Source of the DNA: Micrasema longulum
Lineage: Eukaryota; Arthropoda; Insecta; Trichoptera; Brachycentridae
Direction of reading: 5' to 3'
Length of the DNA stretch: 64,000 nt
NCBI GenBank assembly: GCA_022494885.1
Contig: JAGVSM010002795.1
Span: forward strand, 124,001 to 188,000
In this document: piece by piece, positions 55,151 to 64,000 of the stretch
Layout: every line of letters starts with the position of its first letter
Numbering within the stretch: the first letter of the stretch is position 1
Translations under genes and position numbers: made by a program
The notes under the pieces: model-generated
What the model was told of the DNA's origin: nothing
Databases searched by the model: none
What the model saw: only the letters and a program-made list of their open reading frames with translations

Positions 55151-55467
55151 CGTACGTAGGGGTCTACGATAGTGGCGAGCGCGCAAGATAAAAATTCGGT
55201 AGTGATACTATCCGGTTAAGACACTTTTAAAGATTGCATTTGTTGCGGCGTCTGGTAGACAGAATTATTTTGTAAATTCTCCCAATCATCAGACTACACT
55301 GGCTCGGAAACGAGTATGGAGAAATTTATATGTTTCGTTTTTAATAAGTATTAATATTTAAAATTCTCACGTCAAATAACTTTCTTTATTCGAATGCTGA
55401 AAAAAACACTTTATTAAGAAGTATAATAATTGGAAAATTGTTTTCAGGCGTTGCCTAGTAGGTGATT

Positions 55468-55775
55468 TGGTTCAGCCGGATGAATCTCACCCACATAATA
55501 AAGGTTTCAGCTCCTTGACTTCACAAAAGTCAACAGATGGAAGAGTTGAGGAAATGTGAATATTTAAACATAGGCAAAATGGTAAATGTTACACAGTGTG
55601 TAAAGTGGCCACTCAAACCAGCCAATGATAGGTCAAAAGCCCTGTAAATGCCTAGACTTCCATATTCCCTTATCAATAACGTTTTCTTTCTCTGTTGAAA
55701 TAAATTTAAATATGAATAGGGAGGAAATCCAGCCAGTCTGCAAGCATTTGGACATATTCAAACATTGTTGTACTC
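55468..55775. mobile_element. Foldback MITE family E, right half
   Basis: Centre motif (TCAGCTCCTTGACTTCAC), right arm (GTTACACAGTGTGTAAAGTG, AGCCCTGTAAATGCCTAGAC) and tail (GGAAATCCAGCCAGTCTGC, CATTTGGACATATTCAAAC). The left arm is missing. Confidence 0.7.
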
Positions 55776-55884
55776 TTTTTACTGTTAGTATGTATTTCAT
55801 TTATATGTATTTTATTGCTCTGTAATTATCCTTTACTTTTCAAATACTCTGTTTTACCTCTTATGTATTTTGTTAAAAAAACAA

Positions 55885-56172
55885 AAAAAATATATTTTTT
55901 TAATACAATTTACTTATTTACTCTGTTGTGTCAATCAACGTTTTCGCGTGTACAATAAAATTTTAGAGAAATTAACAAATTGCTTTTTTTTATTTTTATA
56001 TTAATTACATTTGTGTTATAATTATATTTTTCGCAACATGGTAACATTACGTGGCGACTTCAAGTATGCGAGCGGCGAAAGTGCGACATAGTGGGGGCAT
56101 TTTTGGACACAGTCCGATGTATTCAAATATGATTCTACGCCCCGCCCCTTCTTGGCTATTCTTAATTCTATG
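55885..56172 (+). mobile_element. P-like transposon, right end of a second copy
   Basis: Aligns with 27395-27680 of the 821-bp element (TGTGTCAATCAACG, ATTTGTGTTATAATTATA, ACACAGTCCGATGTATTCAA, ATGATTCTACG) and ends with TATTCTTAATTCTATG, the complement of the family terminus. The left part is gone; the adjacent octamer is GATCGTAG, with no matching partner seen. Confidence 0.7.
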
Positions 56173-56529
56173 GATCGTAGTATTATTTTTGAAGTAAATT
56201 TCCCGTTTAAGTCCCATATTACTAGTGTTGTAGATAAATCTAGTAAGATGCCTGGATTTGTACTTGTAAAATCTAGATATTTCAATAATACTACTGCAAT
56301 TCGCACATTGTAAAATACACTATAGTCCTTAAAATGTAACATGATTAGAATGACAGCTGTCAAACAAAGTGACGACATAACTTTGTAGTAACGTCAAAGG
56401 AGTTATTTATATTGACACACGAAAAATCATTTGTATCTGGCGTGTTAATTTATTTTTTTAATACAATGCTTGAAACATAAATCAACATTAATATATAAAA
56501 TCAGCGTTAAAACTAAAAGAAAACTAAAA

Positions 56530-56870
56530 TAAACCTAATTATTAACGACGTTCTTACAAGGTTACATCATTTTGCAAAAACGTTAGAGATGGGACAAATT
56601 TATCAATGTTAATTGATCGAATAAAAAAATAATTCATTTGATGTTGTTCATGAAAAAAATATAAATGTCTCATTTTTTGTTGAATAATTGTGTTAAACAC
56701 ACTATAACAGGCTTGTTTTTGCGTTTTTTATGCCAATTTTCGGAAACCGAGTTTCATGATTGCTTGAAATAACTGGTAAAATCGATTTGATCAGTGATCA
56801 GTAATTTCTCATCACTAATGAAATTAGTTTAACAGCTGTCGTTCTAATCAAGCTATATTTTAAAGACTAT
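56530..56870 (-). repeat. Repeat R, copy 2, unoccupied
   Basis: Complement of 32480-33105 without the foldback insert. The region around 56660 (ATAAATGTCTCATTTTTTG) is the empty site. Confidence 0.6.
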
Positions 56871-56871
56871 A

Positions 56872-57115
56872 GTCCTCGGCATACTAGAATACTGTTTCAT
56901 CATTTGAGACCCTTATGAATCAAACGACACCCTTGAAATAGAGAAGGTTTAAAAGTGATTTTAGCGATACTTATATCTTAAAGAAAATAATCATTTTCCA
57001 TTCTTGTATCCATCGTTACTTCTAGCAAGGATGCTGGATTACAACACCCTCGAGTCTCGTCGTCAAATTTTTCTTAGGAAACATTTCTATAGGCTGATTT
57101 TTTGGAAGTTATATA
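56872..57115 (+). pseudogene. LINE RT C-terminal scrap
   Basis: ILEYC, PYESNDTLEIEKV, NNHFPFLYPSLLLARMLDYN and LESRRQIFLRKHFYRLIF with stops between. This is the post-RT tail of another non-LTR family. Confidence 0.6.
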
Positions 57116-57119
57116 ATTA

Positions 57120-58200
57120 TACCAAACTAGCGGACACGACAGACGTTGTCCTGCCCAAACGTTGGCAAAAGACTTTTCATTGATAAGTTAGTACCTAGAC
57201 ACTTGTTTGTGATTAAATTCCAAAACTAAAAATTGACAATATTCAATTAATTTTATACATACAAATAATATTAAATTTAAGTAGGTAATTGTTTATGGTT
57301 GAATTCCAAAACATAAAATAAATATTTTTTCAAATATGGCATTCTTTTCGCAAACGTCAAACTCCGGTCGTCTCACCAACAAAGGGGTGTACTTATGTAG
57401 AAATACGGTTTTTTAAAATACATTAAATTTTATATTATTTTAGTGTTACCAAAAATCCAATAAAATTAAATAAATGGGTAAAAATTATAAGGAATTTAAG
57501 GAAAGAATCTGATTGAGATCCACAAAAAACAAATGCTGTTTGTAAACATTCAAAAACAAACTTTTTTTAAACACAAAATAACAACATCTTTTCATTTTTT
57601 CGCAAATGCATTCTAACCGAACGCAACCCCGGTAGATTGATGAATAAAGCATTTATGCTCCTAACTTCTTTTTTACATATTCGATGAAAGATTTTAATAT
57701 CTACGAACACGCACAGCGCAAAGATCTATATTTCTCTGAAAACCGCACGTAAATCGGTTAAGCCGTTTAGGAGGAGTACGGTGACATCATTCGTATAGAG
57801 GAGTTATATATATAAAGATATACTAAAAGAAATCCATTTGTATGTTCCTAATAATTATACTAGAGCGAGATCGTGCACTGTTTTATACACCCAGAAGCCG
57901 TACAAATGCACGTCAGAATTCAGACGTTAACTGGGCAATTCGATCGCTCAATACGGCTTCTGCGGATAATATGGATCTATTTTTCTGTACATATCGGCAG
58001 TTTAGCAGCTATCTGCTTTCTATTCATAATTTTCAAACTTATGTTTACAATCTGCATTACGAAATGGGTTAAACAGCCCGTAAAGAAATTACAGTTGACT
58101 ACAGTTGTTAAATAAATAAATAATAGACATACATATTGTATTGTTATAACCATGATACGCTTAAATTTTAATTTTGTACCGGTCATGTAAAAGTCCTATA
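57120..58200. repeat. Degenerate insect repeat region
   Basis: GACAGACGTTGTCCTGCC near 57136 and GAAAACCGCACGTAAATCGG..AAGCCGTTTAGGAG near 57738 are the kind of strings found at the two sides of common insect non-autonomous elements. Limits and type are uncertain. CAGAAGCCGT/ACGGCTTCTG near 57892 and 57952 is a short inverted pair. Confidence 0.4.
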
Positions 58201-58340
58201 TATATTTAGATAATTTATATAGCGCCATTTTTGTGAAAATCACCTCAAGAGCGCTGTACAATAAATAAATATCCCAGCACGTATTGCTGCTACAGAGCGC
58301 ATGGACGATTGGGATTATAGACCCAATTTACTAAATTTAA
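58200..58340. repeat. AGCGCC/GGGCGC tail repeat, fragment 3
   Basis: AATTTATATAGCGCCATTTTTG and CAAGAGCGCTGTACAATAA match 34672 and 44270. Confidence 0.5.
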
Positions 58341-58709
58341 GGGCGTATATAATAAATAAATAAATAATAATATAAAAAAGCATAAATTCTTAAGACTTAA
58401 ATATATTCAGATTTCTTAAATACGATATTTCATAAATTAAAACTATCGATTATAAAACGCTTGATTTTTTTCTTCATACAAACGTATTCTCGTATTTTCT
58501 CCGTGGATTACTAGATAATGTTTTCTTACACTCTATAATATTTACCATTGGCATGTCTATCGTTTCCCTTTTCGATAAATTGTTTCTTATGGGAGCAATG
58601 ATCATTCAAAATCCATAAAACGCCCAGTTTAATCTACCGTCTTCGGGCGTACGGTATACAAATATTATTAATAATTATGAACTTCGACTTAATAGTGAAC
58701 CACTCAGTT

Positions 58710-58800
58710 TACCCTGAAGATGGCTCCTGCAATGGTAGCCGAAACGTCGGAACAAATCCAACACACACGGTATCACCCAAAAAAGAAACATATTGAAGGC
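58710..58800 (+). repeat. Penelope-type terminal motif
   Basis: CCCTGAAGATGGCTCCTGC, GTAGCCGAAACGTCGGAAC, ACGGTATCACCCAAAAAAG. GGCT and AGCC can pair as a hammerhead-like stem II between CTGAAGA and GAAAC. No RT fragment adjoins. Confidence 0.5.
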
Positions 58801-58901
58801 CAAACATGTTGCGTTTTTGTAGACATATTTTTCAAAAATTTTTTTTTTTAAATTATGTATGAAAACATTTTTCCAAAATAATCATAGTAATTTTGAAAAT
58901 A

Positions 58902-59331
58902 CAATGAGGAAGTTCAGTGGTTTTTTTGAATTTTTTATTTGTTGAAAGACTGTTAAACTAAGTCAAAAAAATTTTTTTTTTTGATTTTTATATATCGTAT
59001 TATCGGCGCTACGATTTTTCAAAGTTTTGTATTTCTGAAATAACTCCGTGTGTAACGTCAGAGGTTCATTTCCGCTTATTCTCATTCAGTTCTTCCCATT
59101 GGTCCAGAAGCGACAAGCAGACCGGAAATCTTCCATAGCTCTCAGATCATAGGTTGATTCACATGAACCAATGACGTCATTTAAAGTAGTGCGTTTTTAT
59201 CAAAATATTTTTTATTATTTTTTCTGTACATTTTCAAGAAACTTTGCCTACAATTTAATGCTCTAATTTTTACCCCGCGTAAGAAAACATTTTTTGTATC
59301 CAATTTCCCGTAGGGCTGAAGTTCCTCATTG
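58902..59331. mobile_element. MITE family H, copy 2 (best preserved)
   Basis: Ends CAATGAGGAAGTTCAG and CTGAAGTTCCTCATTG are a perfect 16-bp inverted repeat. The interior aligns with 3823-4218 throughout. Non-coding. Confidence 0.8.
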
Positions 59332-59404
59332 ATTTTTCTTAATCCATTTCACATGTTTTTATCGGCATTCGTAGTAGGTGATATTTTCCTGTTCCCAGAC
59401 ACCG

Positions 59405-59600
59405 CTTATCTTTTTAACCAGAAGAACAGGTTTTTTATAACTGTGGCATTTTCATGAGTAATGTGTGACTGGGATTTCACCGAGATTGGGAGAAGTTATT
59501 TTCGTGAATTATTATCATAATGATAGGTTGTATAATTTTAGAAATGAGTTCCCTTTTGCGGTCGAACGTGAGTAAAAATGACGGTGAAATAAAGGTACTA
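59405..59600. repeat. Repeat I, copy 2
   Basis: GCATTTTCATGAGTAATGTG, GGGATTTCACCGAGATTGG, AATTATTATCATAATGATAG, TTTTGCGGTCG: counterpart of 54975-55150. Confidence 0.6.
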
Positions 59601-61945
59601 TAATATACGTATGTACAATATGGACGGGCATGACATACCGATATTTAGGGGGAGTATTTTTCAGGTATTTTTATCAACAAATCGACTCCCCTACAATGAC
59701 CTACCTCACCCCCCTTTAAATGGCCGCCATTTTTATTTTTACGTTATGATTACGCTAGTACATGTACAAAAATATCAATAACTGAGTACGTAAATATCGC
59801 AGAACAATAAATTTGGTGTTATTCGCACGATAACATATTGTTCTAGCGCCTATTAAACAAATTTTATTGATACTAACTGTCAAACATACCTAAAAACATT
59901 CAAACACCGAAAAAAGTATGCGAACACATTTAATGTATATATTTCTACCGACATATTGAAACCATTGTTTAAATTCCATAATGTGTTTTGTTTTTATGGG
60001 AAAAATAAAATAAAATACACCAACGAGTATGGCTAGGAGGCGTGTATCGGTCGGGGGCCTGGCTGAGCTGCTGGTGTTTTATTTAGGACGCTGTCCTAGT
60101 ACGTATGATTAGGTTTTCCTATTGCGTGGGGTTGATAAGGTTGTTTGATAGGTTGGTTGATAGATTGCATGATAGGTCTTGACTAGGATGATGCCAGGTT
60201 TTTATTATGTTAATACTAACATACCCTATCGCCATCTGAATTGGGAAAATTAGATTGAGGGTGACAAACAAATTGACTAAACATATATATGTACGTAAAA
60301 CAATCCCTTGAGATTTTAGAGGAACTACTAATGCCATCTATTGTTTAATTCTATAAACATATACATAATAACGTTTTAAAAATTTGACAGTAATGGCGGA
60401 AAGACGCGTGTAGTGAGAACAGTGTGTGAGTGTGCGTAATATAATTTTCACCTGTCTGCAGCGTTGTCAATGCTAATTTTCCAAATTCCCCAAAAATCTA
60501 GATCAAATTCCCCACATAATTATCTCAAGAAAGAAAAAACAGTTTTGATAAAATGTGTATATAATAATCTGAATTAAAAACTGGCTAGAATCGTGAGTGC
60601 AGCGAGGGTCCGCCATCGGTAACTTTGCCATTTATGTACATATAATATTACAACATTTTTTAATTCAAACAAAATAGACTTAAGGTCTAATCATCCTCGA
60701 TGCTTCGAGGGGACGTTTGTGGGCTCTTAAGAAGAATTTAAACAAATTTTGTTAATAGCCTACCTTAGGATTATCTTGCGCTTTTTTATCAACAACTTTT
60801 GAGTGGTTAAGGCCACTCGATTGTGCATAGGTTCCGCACAATCGCCATCGCTCCGATTACCCGCCCGCTCTCATTTCCCCGCGCTCCCCTATTATTATTT
60901 TTATATATTTTAATGAAATAAAATTATTGACGTACTTTTAGTAAAGAAGTTGAATAATATATAAATACTGTACCTATATGTATGTATATTAAAATAAACA
61001 GTCAATGTGACATTTGCTGTTTGTGGTTTTTAGTGTAAACTATGAATAAATTAGTATACTTTACTTACGATTTGATTGAATAAACAATAAAAATGGCCAT
61101 ATACTCGTCATGTACAGGTTGTATATTAAAGCGTGACCAAATTTCGAATTGAAATATCATTGAGATATAATATATAGAGATGACACTCCATGCAAATCCG
61201 AGCTAAAAAGTCGTCCCCAAAGGAAAGGGAATGACCAGCAGAGGGATCAAGTATCGTCACGTCATATCACGTCGACTTTGACAAGAAAAACAAGTTCTGT
61301 AAAAAGCGCCGACTGTTTAAATCGGTCTACTGTAAGTTCTATTGAGTATGTCGCTCCCTTCCGTTTGTCGTTTCACTATACGCCCGACTAATCAAGATGG
61401 ACGGAGGCAAAGGATGGCTTACGACTAATAAATACTGGTAACATATTCATAAGACGTTTTTCAACATTAAAATAGCTATTTTAAACAAGTATTGAGTAAG
61501 ATAAAAGCATTACTTTCCGGTGAAAGGTTGTGCCATCGCTTTTTCTACTTTCTCCAGATCGATTTGTGCAGAATCTTAGCGTACATTTAGAGGCATTTTA
61601 GTAATTTCGAGGAGGCAACGGTTCAAAAGTAGCCGGAGAACGCTCGCAACAGACTAAAGTCCGTTCCGTGAAACATATGCCAAAAGGGAAATATCACAAA
61701 CTACGAATACCGATACAAATATATGAAACGAATTTAGAATAATTCATTGTATTTTCAAAATCAAAATGGATATTGCGGAGAAATGTTTTCATACATTTTT
61801 TTTTTTTTTTAATACGTTGCTAAAAAACGTGACATGTTTGGCTTTGATAGTTGTGATGTCAAGATTCGTGACAATGTTCTAACCAAATTTAAATGGTCAG
61901 AACAAATAAACATGAATCGTGATATCGTGGTTAATTCCGTACACG
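59600..61945. other. Non-genic DNA
   Basis: No gene, RNA or bounded mobile element recognised in about 2.3 kb. GATAGGTTGGTTGATAGATTG near 60150 is a short low-order repeat. Frames are short and motif-free. Confidence 0.35.
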
Positions 61946-62095
61946 AGTCCTGACGAAGAGACGGGTTACGTCTCGAAACCGGTAGACAGATAAGTCGGTG
62001 AGTGGTTTTATACAAATTTTATTAACATAATATTAAAATGTTGGACCACAAAGTTAATGCTTTGAATATTAATAATATTTCAAAATAAAGTAAGA
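61946..62095 (+). repeat. Hammerhead-like/Penelope-type terminal repeat
   Basis: CCTGACGAAGAGACGGG, TTACGTCTCGAAACCGGTAG, AAGTCGGTGAGTGG. CTGACGA and GAAAC bracket a six-base stem (GAGACG/CGTCTC), the core layout of a hammerhead ribozyme but with one extra base before the stem. The downstream part matches 16630-16730. Confidence 0.55.
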
Positions 62096-62096
62096 C

Positions 62097-62352
62097 TTAT
62101 TATTTCTGGCTGCGATACGATCCCACTTACTATTTAATGATGCACACTCCTGAACACTTACTCCCACCTTAATACACATTACACTTATTCTCATACAAAT
62201 ACACATAAACACATCCTTATGTTGCAACACAATTTAATAATATGTATGATTTTCATTTAGAAACTTTGCTGGTCTGTCTTTAAACTGTTTTTTTTTTAAT
62301 GTTATTATATCATTGTCGACTGTTTGTTTCTTTAAAATAAATAAATAAATAA
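62097..62352 (+). repeat. Repeat J, copy 2
   Basis: Complement of 31484-31730, ending AAATAAATAAATAA like a LINE tail; the AACACTTACTCCCACCTTAA-type centre is shared. Confidence 0.6.
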
Positions 62353-62849
62353 CTATTTGTTTTACACCGAGCTAATGCCACTTTACCACATTGCTCTTTT
62401 CATCAAAGTTTACCTCAAAATTGCCAATGCAGAGAAAGAACGCAAATTTAAGATAAGATAATGTGAATAATATGCGAAGAATTTTTTTAGAACAAAAAAT
62501 TATGGCACAGATGTTTCATGCATAAAGTACCCACGTGCTTTATGCAGCGGTGAGACTTCTGCGGATAATTATTAATGTGAATTTTGTGAATGAATGTTCC
62601 TATGTAAATACTTGAATAAAGGTTTGATTGAAAAAGTCATTTTATCATTTGTAAAAAACACTTTATTCGTCATTTTTTGAGCCTTGAAAGAGTGTACGAA
62701 ATGAGATGAATGATATACGGAATAACAAGCAAGTGTCGGGTAATTACGTACATTCTCCCTTTTTTAATTTTATTGGGTTCCGTGGTAGTCACATATAAAT
62801 AAATTTTAGTAATTTAAAACCTAACTTAATTCAGCTCTCTATAATAATA

Positions 62850-63430
62850 AACAGAGGATCGAGAAAATTGTCAGCTTTAAATACTTGTGAGTTTACATAA
62901 CTGAAGATGGAAGCATGAACAACGAGCTCGCAACCGAACCTAAGGGTTGCCGGAGCAACTTTTAACATGATGCATGTTGTCTGGAACTCTAGTCTATACT
63001 CGGTCAAAATGAAATGCCGATTATTCAACTATAATGCCAGTGCTCCTACATGTATGTGAATCTTGGCATCTTACCAAAACTCAGGAAATTCTGATGGATG
63101 TAGGTCTGTTCGTACCTGATAACTATCTTCGACAAAGACAGCATTGATTGTTTTACCTACCGCGATGCAGAACCAACCTGCCAATGGTTATGCCGGTTGG
63201 TAGAGCAATCTTGCTACTTAATCGCATCGCCTCAGATGTCGACATATTTCACGACAGTGGGCCTTCCCTTAGGAAAGCACTTTCTAACTTTTAATTTTTC
63301 TTTTTACATTTTGTTATATTATTTTAATAACATAACTATCTACTGTAATTTGTGATCTATTATTGTAATTAGAATGAATTGGGTCTTTTTTCTGTAATGT
63401 TCTAAATATCTGAATAAATAAATGAAAATG
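62850..63430 (+). pseudogene. LINE RT C-terminal remnant
   Basis: A broken frame with YITEDGSMNNELATE, then GAACCAACCTGCCAATGG-type text equivalent to 19503-19540 and a 3' UTR ending AATAAATAAATGAAAATG. Related to 19000-19720. Confidence 0.5.
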
Positions 63431-63539
63431 AAATGAACTCCAAACTTCAGAGTTTCTAGAGTACGTGCTTGAGGAGAATATTAGGCATAAGTTGGTTTGA
63501 TTTTATAACTAACATTGAAGTCCGAGAACGGACACAGCA

Positions 63540-63840
63540 GCATTCTATAATAAGCGTCTTTTTTTTCCCAGTCCTCATGCGGTGGTAGACCCGGCTTGGA
63601 CACGTGCTGCGCATGCCTCAGGAGAACCTACACCCAAGTTGCCTCTTCTTTAAACCGGCGAGCTTACGCCTTCCTAGAAGGCCGTCGGTAACGGTCTTTC
63701 GATCTTGTTCGACTTAAGTAAGGGACGCTGGATTGACGCGGGAGGAGGCGAGTGCTGGCTGGCGATCGGGTCTGCTGGAGGTACCAGGGCCTAGATTACA
63801 ATGGGAAGTTAACAGAGTTATCTTCGACTGTCTATAAAGA
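63540..63840 (+). pseudogene. LINE RT C-terminal scrap (GHVLRMP type)
   Basis: The frame near 63590 reads RLGHVLRMPQENLHP, the conserved segment near the end of insect RTE/BovB-like RTs, followed by decayed text. Slightly G+C-richer than its surroundings. Confidence 0.5.
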
Positions 63841-64000
63841 AAAACCAATATATTTTTTTACGAAAATGAGTATATTTGCATGAACATCTAAAGTATCTTC
63901 GTTGGTAATCTATAATTGAGCATGTTTAGAAGAGAACAATTTATGCATATTTTATTTTACAAAGAAATCTGAGTCATTTTCGAAATTCAAATCTGGTTTG

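Overview
This is an AT-rich, intron- and transposon-dense stretch of animal nuclear DNA, almost certainly from an insect. The evidence is two CLIP-domain serine protease genes of the arthropod haemolymph type with GT-AG introns, several tRNA-derived SINE families, and many non-LTR retrotransposon and DNA-transposon remains. Protease style and repeat content suggest a holometabolous insect (Lepidoptera or Coleoptera would both fit); the order cannot be fixed from sequence alone.

Two host genes can be assembled exon by exon with matching phases. Gene 1 (plus strand, 14261-24677, 7 exons, 371 aa) is a canonical secreted CLIP-B-type protease: signal peptide, one CLIP domain, K|ITGG activation site, complete His/Asp/Ser triad and a trypsin-like Asp in the S1 pocket. 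Gene 2 (minus strand, 36114-50050, 6 exons, 390 aa) is a diverged paralogue with an unusual K|LFSG activation site and Ser instead of Asp in the S1 pocket, so its specificity should differ. They lie tail to tail about 11.4 kb apart and share three intron positions, which points to old local duplication followed by inversion and intron gain or loss. Their likely role is a haemolymph protease cascade (prophenoloxidase or Toll activation), by family inference.

Everything else recognised is mobile DNA. Positions 1-14260 hold a nested stack of insertions (repeat P carrying a 243-bp palindromic MITE, an RTE fragment and a GGGTCA-ended element, itself hit by a foldback element), then MITEs, LINE 3' ends and tRNA-derived SINEs. 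The introns of gene 1 carry four reverse-transcriptase fragments, a hAT transposase remnant and SINEs. The intergenic 24.7-36.1 kb holds RT fragments, an 821-bp P-element-like transposon with a THAP zinc finger and an exact 8-bp target duplication, a LINE with endonuclease and RT, a foldback MITE and a hAT MITE. The introns of gene 2 carry foldback MITEs, an inverted SINE pair, a clean unoccupied copy of repeat P, and Penelope-type motifs. Positions 50.2-64 kb hold LINE fragments, foldback MITEs, a second P-like end and unassigned DNA.

The most interesting items are the P-like THAP transposon, the abundant foldback family with 9-bp target duplications (a Mutator/FB signature), the nested stack that can be dated against its empty site, and the altered catalytic pocket of gene 2.
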